Source: Dicyema japonicum
Lineage: Eukaryota > Dicyemida > Rhombozoa > Dicyemidae
NCBI GenBank assembly: GCA_011109175.1
Contig: RDEW01000010.1
Location: 1,384,579-1,431,058, forward strand
Reading direction: 5' to 3'
Length of the DNA: 46,480 bases
Below, in pieces: positions 25,534 to 37,596 of this stretch. A model generated the notes under the pieces. It had not been told where the DNA came from and searched no databases. It saw nothing but the letters and a program-made list of their open reading frames with translations. How positions within the stretch are numbered: the stretch's first letter is position 1; each line of letters opens with the position of its first letter. The translations under genes were made by a program, and so were the position numbers.

Positions 25534-26557
25534 ATGGAATATGATGAATTAGAGAATGACAATGTATTCAACGGTTGTAGTTATTTTTAATGAATAGAAC
25601 CATCAAAAAGGCGAAGAGACACTGAAAGTCATTTTGTCTTATAATTATTAGCCCATCGCATGAAAGCTGAGCAGAGAAAATTTCGGATAACGAGGAATAT
25701 ATCTCCTACGCGCCCTGCTTGTGGTATGTCTAATTTTTGTTGAATTACTTAGCTTATCTTAAATTTGTGTCTGAAAAAATCAATGAGATCAGAAAATTTG
25801 ATAAAAAGACAAGTTATGTAACCATTGTAAAAAAGCTTGGACAAGAATGGGAAAAACTTCCTGATTATCGTAAAAGAGTATTTTTTCAGTTAAGTCAATA
25901 GAAATATATCAGAGAAGCTGCGGAGGAAATAGAAAAGGATTTAATAGCAAAGAAAAAATATGAAAAAACTGAAACTTTTCAAGAATTTTTAAAGCTAAAA
26001 CCCAGCTTAAACGACCTGAAGAAATTATAAAGGCGAAAAAAGTACATTTAATTTTCAGTTTAGAATTCCTCTATGGCCAATGTCCCGATATTTACAAAGG
26101 AATTTTTAGAATTCAACGCATGTTTGTTGTTTAAAATATTTTAGCGCGTCAATCAGAATTAAAATCTCTGCAAAAAGAAATAACGGAGATTGAAGGAAAG
26201 AATAATTCTCTTTCTGACATTATTGATCAACTTCATTCATCCAATAAAAAATTGGAAGACGAGCTTAATCAACAAATGACCAATAATGCCTCGCTTCAGG
26301 CACATCTCAATAAACTCCGTGAAGTGCTTCATTCGAAATTTGCCAATCTACCTTTGCCAAGTTTGCTTAGAATCTCATTTATAGAATCTTCAATTGTTCC
26401 TACTCTTGACGTTATTGATGACTATATTCAACTGCTTAATCGAATTGTGACTGAAGGAAAACCAGAGCATGCCTGTTTTATCGATATTGTGAAAGGAATT
26501 CTTCATACAATTGATTTTGATAAGTTTTTATTATTTTTTAACATTTTTAGACTTTGA
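25534..26557 (+). CDS. HMG20A: HMG20A/B-like HMG-box chromatin protein
   Basis: HMG20A/B (iBRAF/BRAF35) are HMG-box, coiled-coil proteins linked to the LSD1-CoREST histone demethylase complex. From ATG at 25,534 the exons give a short acidic and basic lead, then an HMG box (AYLKFVSEKINEIRKFD..., VKKLGQEWEKLPDYRKR, KYIREAAEEIEKD, KYEKTETFQEF), then NVPIFTKEFLEFNA, the block that marks the HMG20 family, a long coiled coil (ELKSLQKEITEIEGKNNSL...), and a C-terminal FANLPLP...VPTLDVIDDYI block. At least seven introns of about 22-29 bp are inferred from phase, including a 24-bp one inside the HMG box. The frame needs one extra base near 25,995-26,008, with no splice site there. HMG20A versus HMG20B cannot be separated; the symbol stands for the pair. 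Confidence 0.85.
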
Positions 26558-26639
26558 GTAGTTGATTTTTTGTTAGCAAAATATTACTATTTTCTATTGA
26601 TTTTTACTCTTAAATAATCATTTTAGTAATTAGTTAATT

Positions 26640-28440
26640 TAGCAATGAAAGCTCTTACTGACCACATTCTTAGAGCAGAAATTTCCGACTATGCACGAGA
26701 AACTACCGTTTGCATCAAAATTAATTGCCCTCAGAAATCCTTGTGGTTGATTAAGACCCATCAATATAGGAAATATACTCAGACTCCTGACGTCGAAGAT
26801 CTTCCAGAGGAGGTTGCAAGACTCTAAGCCACGAACTGAGCCCTATTCAACTCGGAGTTGGGATTTCCGACGGATGTGAAGCAGCAATTAATTTAATCAG
26901 GAATTACATTATAGTCCGCCTGACACTCAAAATTCGATAATAGTTCAACTGGACATTCGCACTGCTTTCAATAACTTTCACAAATAGAATCATGAAGACG
27001 AGTGTTTTCAGGTTCCAGGAAATCAGCAAGATGGTAGACCTCTCATATGGTTGTCCATGCACGATTATTTTCTGGCAACACACGATAGAATCCAAGACTG
27101 GATAATAGGGCGACTCTTTTGACCCCCTACTCTTTGCCTTAAGCATCGATTCTATGGCTTAAGCGATCAGAGCTCCAATGAACTTATGTTACATGGATGA
27201 TGCGATTAATGGAGGGAACTGGGAAATTGTAGTGCTAGAGGTCAAATCAGCCATCTCTGAACTCGCAGTACTTGAATCTGAATCCGTCAAAATGCGAAGT
27301 TATTAACGTTGCTTGCGCAGAGGACGACTTTAACCAGGAATATAGCGATGATTTACACCTACCTTCAAAATGACAGTCATCGAAGTTTAACATGCGATTT
27401 TCATCGGCTCTCCTATATATGGCAAAAAAATGTCAACTCCCTGCAAGAGATATATGCATCTGTTGAACTATTCAAATCTAACTTAACAACTCTGGATTCT
27501 CACATGACGCTATTTTTCCACAAGAAATTTCGTCTCACGCCTCAGCTCCTTTTTTCTACGGACAACCTCCTGTTTCACGGACATGGACTTCTATCGACGG
27601 GAGACACTTAATATTTCATTTAATAAACTGGCTGAATCCAATGTAAATTACCGCTTCGCTATGGAGGAATTGGGATACGCTCACAACTCGAACTCCCCCG
27701 CCAGGCTTCAGTCAATGCTTCCAATGGTCTTATGCGCCAGATCCGGACACTGAACCATTGGCATGCACGGCTTAGAAAGTTTGGACTTATCTAAGTATGG
27801 AATTCCAAAGAACGCTGATAAACAATAAGATTATGTTAAACTTTTATGCTCAAAGACTGTTGATGCGGAAAACTTGAACTTGACCAGCATCTTCTGGCTT
27901 GCCTAGCTTTTGCATCGACGAACGAAAGTGGTGCATGGCTCAGAGCCTTCTTATACATCTGACTTGGGACACAATTGGATGAGAAAGTATAAGAATTGGA
28001 GTTTGCGTCCATCTCGGAGTGGATGTCTGCGTGACCCACCGCTGTATATGTGAAGTATGGTCGACGTTAAAGGTTTTCACTCTCTCTCTTGCCGGATGAG
28101 TGCTGGAAGGCGTCCAAGATACAGTGCAATCAACGGAGTTATTGCATGGAAACTAGAAGCGGCCGGATTCCCTTTCCAGTTGGAGCCTCTCGGACTGACC
28201 CCAGTCAACAAAAGGGCAGACGGGACAACTCTTTTCCCATGGGAAAGTGGTAGATACCTCGCCTGGGACACCACCTGTTTGAATAGCCTCTCCTCCAATC
28301 TTGCTATTATTACAACTAACCCAGGCTCAGCCTTGTAAGAAATACCATGTTTCGGTGGAGTTTTCATTTTTGAACCAGTCGCCGTTGAAACGTCAGGAAT
28401 CATAGGGAAACAGATCACTGACCATATTCCGTATAGGAAA
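26640..28440 (+). mobile_element. family C retroelement (YLDD RT plus nuclease), decayed
   Basis: Plus-strand degenerate copy of the element seen nearly complete at 34,174-37,105. Readable landmarks in order: SDYARE (RT start block, SKYARE in the good copy), GVGISDGCEAAI (matching NGCEVAV), a CYMDDAINGG active-site block, then FHSLSCRMSAGRRPRYSAIN, FPFQLEPLGL and ADGTTLFPWESGRYLAWDTTC from the C-terminal nuclease-like domain. Stops and frame changes separate all of them. The first Asp of the nuclease RPDG motif is preceded by RA instead of RP. Dead copy. Confidence 0.75.
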
Positions 28441-28492
28441 AAAATAGGAGAAGAGGAGCTTGCTCATTGAAAAATAGGAAAAGGAGCTCCCA
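28436..28492 (+). repeat. imperfect direct repeat, about 30 bp
   Basis: Two neighbouring units share AAAAATAGGA, a short purine run and AGGAGCT. They lie at the 3' end of the decayed family C copy and could be part of its tail. Confidence 0.3.
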
Positions 28493-29458
28493 TTTTTTTT
28501 AAATTGTTGAGGAATACGTTCTCAATTCTGAGAGCAGCTGATGATTGTCAACTTTGTTTTTGTCGATAAATTTATTACATAAAAGTTAATTTAGCTTGTT
28601 TAGTGGTATTTTTATCGATTTGGTTATAACCTCGGGAACACCGAGAAAGAAAGACAAAAGAGTCAAACAGTTAGGTGATCCCAGTCCTCGCAATCAATTG
28701 TGCCATTCGACGTCTGTGATCTTTCATTGTCCCACTACTTTCCGGAAGAGCCTTCTCTCGGTCTTGCAGAGGAATCCGATCGAGGAAGGAAATTTCTTGT
28801 CCAATCGGGTTTCTCTTGCCATGGAAAGGATCAGACGAAGCGGGTTTCCATCTTTCTCACAGACGCGAAGAAATCCGGAGCCACGACTACGGATCTTAGC
28901 TTCCATGAGTAGTGGGTCGACTGTTGATCCATTACGTGGGCAAAGCATACTGATTGTTTTCTGGTGTATTGAGTTGACTTTTTAGATCATAGACTCCGAT
29001 AGCTCGAATCTCCATGTAACGGAAGGCATACTCAACGGCTAGCGCGATTGTTTGTTGGTAGAGGGTAGAAACAGAAAAGTCCATGTTCTCGGGGTCCTCC
29101 GGACAAGGGCGAGTAAAACTTAATTTTCTGGAGGCCCCTGGTAAATCATTTTTTTGCGTGGAGTTGAAATTGAGTAGACTGTCGTACTTGACTCTTATAT
29201 TGTTTTATTGCTGTATTGAATATTCTATTAATTAAATTATTCATCAAATATTTAACAAGTTAAATAAAGTTCTTTTAATTAAATAAATCAAAGAGTTAAA
29301 AATGTTGAACCAGATCGTTCTATATTCGAATTTAGAAACAAAAAAATAATTTTTTAGGTTTCATATCTAAAATTATTCGAAAATTATATTTAATTATATA
29401 AATCAAATAATATAAAATTTAAATTTGAAATTTTCATGTTCAAATTTTATTCAACAAG
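28493..29458. other. less AT-rich stretch, no gene recognised
   Basis: Open frames exist on both strands between about 28,600 and 28,990, and base composition is closer to that of the retroelements than of AT-rich host spacer. I cannot place the translated sequence in a family. It is probably decayed mobile DNA adjoining the family C copy. The last 250 bases before the IMPase gene are very AT-rich and should hold its promoter. Confidence 0.25.
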
Positions 29459-30464
29459 ATGGTCAGCGTTGGTCCGTAATAATTTAGTCTGGATCTATCG
29501 ACTTTGAAGAAATAAAGAATTTTGCTGTAAAATTAGCCACTGTGGCTGGTGATGTGAAATTTATCTAAGGCAAAATTTAGATGATGAAAAAGCCAAGGAA
29601 AAAAACTGAAAATTGAAACTAAGGAATCTTATTGTGATTTGGTGACAGAGGTTGACAAGGAGATAGAAAATGAAATTAGAACATGATAATGATGAATGAA
29701 CGTTTTTCACAAGTTAATGCATTTTACGCAGAAATAGATTTATTGGTGAAGAATCTCAAAATTGTTCGCTTACAGATGAAGTGACTTGGATTGTTGATCC
29801 TATTGACGGAACTAGTAATTTCGTGCATAATTTTCCATTTTTTGTGTTTCTATTGGTGTTACTTTTTGCAAAAAAGTATTCAAAGTGTTTATTTCAGCCA
29901 GTTATTGGTGTTATTTATAATCCATCTACTGATGAGATGTTCACTGCTATCACGGGAAAAGGAGCGTTTAAGAACGGTCAGCGAATTTCAGTATCTTCTG
30001 TTACAGGTTTGACTTGTTATTAACATGAATTTTCTAGAGTTAAAAAGATCGTTGATTATCGCCGAATATGGAGGGTGGCGTTCTGAAGCTATATCCTTTC
30101 AAAAGGTTGCCAATAATAAGAGGTTAATTACCGAAGTCGCAGGGTTTACCTTGTTTCTAGCATTTTGATAGAATTAGGATGAATGGAAGTGCTGCCTTAA
30201 ATTTGTGCTTAGTTGCTAATGGACAAGCTGAAGCCTATTTAGAATTTGGCATTCATGTTTGGGATTACGTAGCTGGAGTTGTAATTGCCAAGGAAGCAGG
30301 GGCTTGTGTGATGAACCCCCATACTGGTATATTCGGTATATGACTAATCATCAGGTGGGGAAGTTGATATTTTAAATCGCTCAATTATTTGTGCTTGTAA
30401 CAAGTCGATTGCAGATGAAATTTTGAAATTGATTGAATGTATTCATTTCGAGAGAGATCTCTAA
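29459..30464 (+). CDS. IMPA1: inositol monophosphatase
   Basis: Mg2+-dependent cytosolic enzyme that hydrolyses myo-inositol phosphate to inositol, closing the phosphoinositide cycle. Landmarks: MVSS/GSIDFEEIKNFAVKLA start (20-bp intron after codon 3), CDLVTEVDKEIENEI, FIGEES, metal-binding DPIDGTSNFVH, PVIGVIYNPSTDEMF and GKGAFKNGQ, IIAEYGGWRS, RMNGSAALNLCLVANGQAEAY, then HVWDYVAG with the second metal-site Asp, and a short C-terminus ending at 30,462-30,464. Inferred introns are 20-31 bp. The frame is broken at an A7 run (29,599-29,605) and a T6 run (29,838-29,843), each needing one more base, and the join at 29,675-29,735 is unclear. All catalytic motifs are intact, so assembly indels seem likelier than a pseudogene. 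IMPA1 and IMPA2 cannot be distinguished. Confidence 0.87.
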
Positions 30465-30559
30465 CTTGTCATGATGATTCACTAATTTTCATTTAATTGA
30501 TTTAATTTTTGTTTCAATTTTAGAATTTGTCTATATTTATTGATCAAGTGATTAACTTT

Positions 30560-31130
30560 ATTATTATAAGCAACAACATAAATTCACATTAGCTATAATT
30601 CCATTCGTATGATTCGAGATACTTGTCTCTCCCACCCTCTCCTACTCGATGGCAAACTCCACAAACTGCTGAGGTCTTCACCTTCCCTTAGTGCTCTGTT
30701 TACTGGTCTCAAATCTCCATTAAATATTTCGGGAAGCGATATACGCGGACAGTCTCTGAACTTTTCTCCAGATGTTTAAAAGAATTCTCCCATGATGATG
30801 TTTGCTGGTGTATCTCGCTCCATTCTTAAAATGTGACCAAACAGTTTTCTGCGATCAAGGTGCTCAGAGGTCCAGAAGAGCATTTTTGTACATTACTTCA
30901 CTCGTTACACGCATTGGCATGTACAAATATTATTAACTTTATCTAAGCTTAAATTTCAATCAGTTGTATGTAAGAAAACTCTTTGGCACCACCCCTCTCT
31001 ACAGACGTACGTAAACTGAGTGATTTAAAAGATGTCCTCTGTTTCTTTCACACCTCTTCTAGTTGAAAGCACATAACCAATTTGAATATCTTGAATTAGC
31101 AAACAGTTCGTTTAAAATGCCAAGACTGAC
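30560..31130 (-). mobile_element. LINE family A fragment, C-terminal region
   Basis: Minus-strand remnant of the post-RT domain. The translation shows DRRKLFGHILRMERDTPAN, equivalent to DARWRLFGHVLRMNPDAPAN in the 3,660-5,590 copy, then a Pro/Leu stretch and a final EDLSSLWSL...RRGWE helix. The 3' side ends in a TAATAATAA-type tail near 30,560. Only the last part of the element is present. Confidence 0.62.
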
Positions 31131-31685
31131 CAATGGGAGTGATCGGCACTTGCTGCATCCTACTTAATAAACGTAAGTCTCCTACAAGTTAGTGAGGCAG
31201 GGTTACTTAACTAACTAAAAAAACTCTTGGAAGCAGAACGACTTAACACAAACATTTAGTCAAGGGATCTGATGAAGAGTTCATTTCTGATTCCCACAAA
31301 CTTAAGGAGCTGTCGCGTAATAGTTTTTAAGACACCTCAAAGGATGTGCAAAAAGGGAATAAGAACGAGTTGCAAGTTAACTCCTCTAATATTAGGAGGA
31401 TGATTTCCTATCGATTCGGATGAATTGTTGAAATATTAATTAATTTGATAGATTTTACATCAATGAAATAAATTTTATAAAACCTTAGCAATAATTGAGA
31501 AATAGATATTTTGTGGTTTGAGATAAGATTTTAGCTTATTTTACTAACAGAAATGGTCGAAAATTATTCTCAATCTAGTTTCTTGATAATTTACATTTTT
31601 AAGATAATGGCTATTTTTAGTTCTCAAAAAGCACTAATAATTTAACTTTTAATATCTCGGACCCAGGTCATGCTTTTAAGCAAGC
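31131..31685. other. no clear gene; probable decayed element
   Basis: Nothing recognisable with confidence. A charged plus-strand frame near 31,270-31,400 may be part of the same decayed element whose C-terminal tail lies at 31,690-31,900. Confidence 0.2.
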
Positions 31686-31689
31686 ACAG

Positions 31690-31900
31690 GATCAGAAGGT
31701 AAGTACTGAAGCATTTTGTCCCATTTACTGTTGAGACGTTAGGAATCCTTGGCCCACAACCTGACGATCTAGTCCGTCGGATCGGCTCAATGATCGAAAT
31801 GGTCACCAAGGATATACGTTAGACTGGATGGATTTGAGAGCACATCTCGATAGCTACTGTCAGAGGAATATATTTATTATTGGTAAGCCACGGTTCTCTA
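31690..31900 (+). pseudogene. retroelement nuclease C-terminal tail remnant
   Basis: The plus-strand frame reads FVPFTVETLGILGPQ followed by DDLVRRIGSMIEM, which resembles the 'F-x-P-x-x-VET-x-G-x-x-G' tail after the nuclease domain of family C-type elements (FTPVATESSRAVGP in the 34,174-37,105 copy). No other part of that copy can be read nearby. It ends just before the left end of the pogo-like transposon. Confidence 0.4.
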
Positions 31901-31912
31901 CAATTTGATATA

Positions 31913-31940
31913 CAGTAAATCCCCATTAATCCGAAAACTT
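31913..31940 (+). repeat. left terminal inverted repeat of pogo-like element
   Basis: Begins CAGTAAATCCCCATTAATCC directly after a TA dinucleotide (31,911-31,912). It pairs with the inverted copy ending at 37,622. Confidence 0.75.
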
Positions 31941-32189
31941 CAACAATCCTAATTTTTTGATGAGTCAGCAAAATTTTACTAAGTTTCCATATAAACAGGC
32001 TTTAATAAACCGAAACTTCATAATCAGAAAGACATTTATTAAATGTGAAATAAAAATTAAACTTTATTTGGGAATTTTGAAACTCAAAAATTCTTAAAAA
32101 CAGTGAAACACTGGAAACTGTGAACTTGATAATTCGCTTGTTAAATGGATTTCAAGGATGGATGTATCAATGGTGTTATTACTTAAGAA

Positions 32190-33655
32190 ATCATCATTTC
32201 AAAAGCTAAGATATTTGGTAAAAAGGTTGAATCAATGATCTGGAATTTAGGAAAGGCTACACTACACAGATTGTGGGCTACACTGCAATTAACGGGGAAC
32301 AAGGCACCAGGGATTGACAACATCTCAAGCGAATTGTTGAAGGCTATACCGGTGACAGCTATCACCAGTCTATGTCAAAAAATTTGGGAAACTGCCACGT
32401 CAGCAAAATACTTCTAAAGATAATACAACATCGTCTAATGCCAAATGCAGAAATGATTCTACCGGATGTCCAAGCAGGATTCAGGAAGGGACGAGGCACA
32501 CGTGACCATATAGCAAATGTCCGGTAGATTATGGAGAAAGCCCATGAATCCCAAAAGAGTGTATACATGTGCTTCATTGACTATCGGAAAGCTTTTGATT
32601 CCGTTATACATGACAAGCTGTGGTCCGTTTTAAAAAAATTTGGATTCGATGCCCATCTGATATTGCTTATCAAATCTCTTTATAAGGATCAAGAAGCTAC
32701 TGTTAGAACAGTGTATGGAGATACCGATTGGTTCAAAATTTGTAAAGGAGTAAGACAAGGATGCTTATTATCTCCCATCCTATTCAATATTTATGCCGAA
32801 ATGATCATGACTAAATTGGATACTGTATCAAATAACGGGATTAAAATTGGAGGCAGGAAGATCAATAATTTGCGCTATGCTGACGATACAACCTTACTGG
32901 CTGAAACAGAGGATGGCCTCAGGGAGTTGATAAGATTCAGAGAAGAGAGCGCCGTCTTTGGTTTATTGCTAAATTCAAGAAGACCAAAATTATGACTACT
33001 GCTAATAATGGAATAATGGAACTAAAAATTGGGAATGAAAAAATAGAGAGTTGCGATAATGTTGTCTTTCTGGGATGTCTAATTAATCGGAATGGTGACA
33101 GAGGCTTGGAAATCAAGAGGCGAATTGCCATGGGACGAGACACCTTCCAGAGAATGAATAGAATTTGGAAAAACAAAGATATTTCCTTAAGGACCAAATG
33201 CAGACTAGTTAATGCAATCGTGTTTCCGGTTTTTCTATACGGCGCAGAATCATGGATATTGAAAAAGGCGGATAGACGAAAAATTGATGCTTTTGAGCTG
33301 TGGTGCTGGAGGAGGATACTAAGAATCCCTTGGACTTGCAAAATAACAAACATCGATGTACTCAAACGGGTAGAGACTGACATTTTGCTAGAAGGAAGAA
33401 TCGTAAAACACAGATTGGCGTTCTTTTGGGATGTTGTCCACTCTGATTCACTGAAAGAACCATTATGCTGAGCAATATTACTGGGAAGAAAAGACCTGGC
33501 CGACCAAGGACTCGGTGGCTATCCACGGTGGAAGACGTCACAGGAATGCCTATATCAAGGCTACTCCAAATTGCAACGGATCGGGAAGAGTGGAGGAAAC
33601 TCGTTCATGAGATCCCCAAGGGTCGGACACGACTTAATTGGACAACATAACATAA
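32190..33655 (+). mobile_element. RTE/BovB-type LINE, 5'-truncated, near-intact RT
   Basis: Plus-strand RT region: APGIDNISSELLKAIP, QAGFRKGRGTRDH, CFIDYRKAFDSV, GVRQGCLLSPILFNIY, RYADDTTLLAE, then a C-terminal part with VFLGCLINRNGD, GAESWILKKADRRKIDAFEL, WCWRRILRIPWT and KKRPGRPRTRW, ending at 33,650. This post-RT wording is typical of RTE/BovB-like elements. The endonuclease is missing. The three frames (32,531-32,995; 32,992-33,471; 33,465-33,650) would join if one base were added near 32,980 and one near 33,465, so it is the youngest-looking copy here. It is followed by ACATAACATA simple repeats. Confidence 0.85.
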
Positions 33656-33699
33656 CATATACACAGATTCAAAGGAAAATTTAACATTATACTAAAAAT

Positions 33700-34130
33700 T
33701 CTTTACGGAGGAGCCAAAAAGCTTAACACAAGATGAAATTAATTTTAATAGAAAAATGATTGATTAGTTAAAAGAAGTTGGCCTGAAGAATTGCTAAACA
33801 TGAAACTGGAATCTTTGTTTTCAATCTTTTACTTCTAGAACAATTTCAAATAAAAAAATAGGCATAAATCAATCAAAAGTGAGAATCACTATAGCTAATG
33901 CGACTAGAACAATAAAAATTAAACTTTTTGTCATTTGGCAAGTCAAAGACAAAGATGTTTAAAAGATTTTGACTTAGAAAATTATTTACTATGCAAATAA
34001 AAAGGTTTGGATCACAAGAGAACTTTTTTATGTTTTCATCAGTAGTCTTAGCGATGAATTAAAATATTAAGGAAAAAGTTCTTATACTGATAGATAATGC
34101 TCCAAGCCACTTTTTAACGAAATTTTTTTT
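33700..34130 (+). pseudogene. pogo/Tigger DDE transposase remnant
   Basis: Read with stops and one or two shifts, the plus strand gives LTQDEINFNRKMID, GINQSKVRITIA, NATRTIKIKLFVI, YYANKKVWITRELF and finally VLILIDNAPSHFLTK. These follow the order of the jerky/CENP-B-like DDE_1 domain: 'K-x-RITIA-x-x-ANATGTHK-x-K', 'YYANKKAW-T', and 'LILDNAPSHP' with the second catalytic Asp. The downstream part is cut off by the family C insertion. Confidence 0.7.
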
Positions 34131-34173
34131 TTAAATAAAAAACAAAATGATTTTTTTAACAATTAAACAAATG

Positions 34174-37105
34174 TCAGTTGAGGAAGCCTGCTGCGTGGAT
34201 TGCGAACGAGTTCCTTCGGACTATGGCTATTCCAATCTTTTGTCTTAGCCATAACCCTTCTCGTTGATCCTTTTTCTTTCTGGCAAGCAATCCTCCGAGT
34301 TCTCGCAAGAACTCAGCCGTCATTGGACCAACGGCTCTCGATGATTCGGTCGCAACAGGAGTAAATCGGTAGCGATCTACGAGGCAAAAATATTTCTTGA
34401 TTTTTAGGTTCTCCGCAGTCGAAGCAGCTGCTCCAGGCGTCTGAACCGATTTGAAAATATTCGTGCTTGAGAACGTGTCTACACAAGTTGCGTCCCAGAC
34501 AAAGATCTTCCTGACTTGAAGGTGAAAAGGGTCATCCCGTCAGGTCTCTTCCTATCTCCTCGATCAAGACCCACTGGTTCAAGCTGTGATGGGAAGCCTG
34601 TAGCCTTCAGAGCTCTGACGATTACATCTTTCAGAGCAGCATGACGTGGTCCCCTTCCGTCGCTTCTTCTGCAGGACAGCGGGTGCAATCCTTTCGCATC
34701 GATTGTTTTCCCGCATCGGCATCGGTGCTCCTGGCAAACGTCTAGTCCCAGCCTTTGTCCGATTCCAATCCTCAAAGAATCGTCGTCCAAAAAGGTCCCG
34801 AGGTTTGGGCAAGGTATTGCACCAAGCCATGCTCCACTCCCTCTACTTGAAGCTGACACCAAACAAGCCAGACGATGTTGATTTGCTTCTTTTTTAAGGT
34901 CTTCCAAAATTTTGGAGCAGACAATGTTATCCCAATTACTTTGCTTTGTTGTGTCTCCGGACCCGTTCCATTTCCGACAAGCTTCGTCAAATACTCATTC
35001 CAGCTAAGTCCAATAGTGTTATGAAGGACTTGCCGTGTCAAATGGCTGCAGCTTGAGAGAGACGATAGATATGCCGGGTACGCAACTTCCAGCGCCGATC
35101 TTAGACCGACACCCCCAAATCCAGAGGGAAGCTTGCATTGTTTCTAACCAAGTTCGTCGAAGCGGACGTTAATTAGTGACTCAACAGTTTGCTTGAGAGA
35201 TTTGTCTATTGAAAGTAGAGTGTCGTATTGTTCGTAGCAGGGTGAACATCGGAGTAGATATAAAAGCTTGGGTAGTCCGTTGTTGTTTCTCATCAGGAAA
35301 AAAGATGTGTGAGAGTCGAGAGCATGACAATCTTTTCGCAAGGCGTGTTAATTCTTCATTTTTATAATTTATCAACTGGCACAGTCGGGATCCCAGGAAG
35401 CAGTTCGTTAAAAGACTCCTTGATAGAGAGGAAGTTGGTGTATGGATATGAGACATTTATTAGCTCTGATTTGTTAACATTGATGTCCAAGCCCAAATGT
35501 TTTAAAGCGGGTAACGCTTTACGTAATGAATTGTATGTTTTCTTGAACGATCCTCCAATTGTGGCATCATCGAGGTACCAGAGATTTAGCTGAGCATCAA
35601 TTGATCTCACAACCTCTTCAATGGTCAGGGCAAATAAGAGAGGTCCGAGCGGATCTCCTTGTTGGTCACCCGTTTTTGATTTAATAATTTCATTTTCAAA
35701 AACCAAAGACGTATCTTCCGCATAAAATAAATTGACACGAGGGAAAATCTTTGGAGCCCTCTTCCAACACGTTTTCATAATTTCATCTCTTCTGAGAGAA
35801 TTGAAGGCATTCGTTATGTCCAACTTGATTCCAATACATTCATTTGAAATATTTTTGTGTGAAGAAACGCCTTGCTGCATGAACCGCAACCTCACATCCG
35901 TTCTGGATACTAACAACCATTTGTTTAGAAAAAAACTCCTCTCCAAGTTGTCGGCTCACCAGGGTCGATGTTACCTTTGCTGCAAGTCTTCTAAAATAGT
36001 TTCCGACCGCAATGGGGCGGATTCCTCCATTGGGTTTTTTGAAAGCTAGTAGCCTTGCGGAGAATAGCAATTCTCTGGCATATTTTGAGATTTCGCCGTT
36101 AACCATTTTTCTGATTATGTCCGTAATTGAATTGACAAAACAGCGTCCAGCTTCTGAGGTGTAAGTGGACGTAAGGTCCTTAATATGGCAGGACGTAACC
36201 CTTCCAGCCTCCACCGCTGCTAGCGGCGAAGGAAGTTATTCCGTGGCGCACTTCGGATTCGGTAATGATGATCTCCTGGGTTCCTTCAGGATTCAAAAAC
36301 TTTTCATAGTCAGTCGGTGCATCTGGGTGCTTTAGTATTAAGGTATTTAGGACCTCGGGGGTACAAGACAATACTGTGTCATCGGATGTGATAACCCGTA
36401 AGGCTGCCCGCACGTAGCCTTCCAGAAGTTTCCGGTTTACTCTCTCCTTTACATTGTTGGAGGCATCTTTGATGAATGCTCCTCTGGTTTCGACCTCATT
36501 GACATTAAGTTGATGTTCAAGTATTGCGTGTATGTTATGACAGCTAAAATTCATTATGTTTCGTTTCAGTTTCCCGGATAAGTTGAGTCGGGAGTTTGTT
36601 TCTTTATTATTGTCCTCAGATTCCTTTGTAGGTATTCCAAGTGCGACAGGTGCAAAACATATAAGTTTTAGCCAAGATTCCCAACTGTCAGAGGATAGTG
36701 CGTGATCAATGGCATCTGAAAGACACGTTGCTGCGGCAATTCGTACTCCTTTAGGGAGTTTTTTACTGGGATTTTCATGGCTTTCCTGAGGTTCGAGATC
36801 TTCAAGAGAGTATGGTCTGTATGTGGCAGTGTAAAGTTTGGCTGAGTTATTTTTTCTCGCCTGGGGGCCTCCATTCCTATACAAGAGGGGCACAGCCAAC
36901 TCGACAGCGTCTCGGCGCAAGCTTTACTCATTTTTATGCAGCCCAGATGGACGAATGATTCACATTGCGTGCAGTTAATTTCATATTTCCTGATATTCGA
37001 TTGTCCACATAAAAAACATACCTGATTTGTCCGTACTGGATTTGTTCCTCTGTACTTTGTCTTCTTTTCGTTCTTTATTTTCCATCTGAGATTTTTGTTG
37101 ATCAC
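34174..37105 (-). mobile_element. family C retroelement: PHD finger, YLDD RT, nuclease
   Basis: Near full-length minus-strand non-LTR element, split into five or so frames. N-terminus: a PHD-type zinc finger (CFLCGQSN..., CTQC, H-x-x-C, CPSC; about 36,860-37,025). A long linker follows (36,180-36,900). RT: LLAFKKPNGGIRPIAVG, NGCEVAVHAARRFF, KLDITNAFNSLRR, QQGDPLGPLLFALTI, and the active site WYLDDATIGG near 35,575. After the RT comes a linker, then a Cys/His cluster (CRCGKTID...HPLSC) and RPDGMTLFTF and a downstream Asp, which read like a PD-(D/E)XK restriction-like nuclease. The end is IAIVRRNSFAIHAAGFLN with TGA at 34,174-34,176. It sits inside the pogo-like transposon. The clade name is uncertain. 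Confidence 0.85.
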
Positions 37106-37596
37106 ACCACACCACTTAATAAACGTGAAATTTTTTGAAATTAAAATTTTATTCCTAAAAGAACATTAACTGCTAAGGCATAATCAAGAACTTTAAGCAT
37201 TTTTTGGATTATATGGAAGTCCTTGATTTTGAAAAATAAATTTTGTGAATTTACGGAAGGCCATAATCACATCTCATACGTGAAGTAAAGAAGACACAAT
37301 AAAAAATGTTTTAAATGGATATGGGCAATTAAATGTCTTGATTAATTTGCTAATGAAGATATCATGCAAGATCCTGTTTTGAATGAGTTCAAAAAAAGAA
37401 AGAACTTGCTAATTTGGATAAATTAACTCAAACAGAAACGCTCGACAAGAACGAAATCTTTTTATGAAGATTATAATGTCGACGAGGAAATTATTGGTGC
37501 TGAAAATGGAGAGATTATTATATATGAAAAAATAAATATTAATTACAATGAAATTAGTATATTTTTTTTCACAATCCGAAAGACATCCAAATTTTT

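Noticed and set aside
28596-28985. ORFs of 129, 70 and 74 residues on both strands
   Set aside because: Not recognisable; mutually overlapping; most likely decayed mobile DNA with relatively few stops because of higher G+C.
29844-29897. A 54-nt intron in IMPase covering the VSIGVTF region
   Set aside because: It keeps the frame but removes a conserved core strand; a one-base deletion in the T run plus a 22-nt intron fits the family better.
34646-34897. Plus-strand ORFs opposite the family C element
   Set aside because: Shadows of the minus-strand nuclease-domain coding sequence, with no family of their own.
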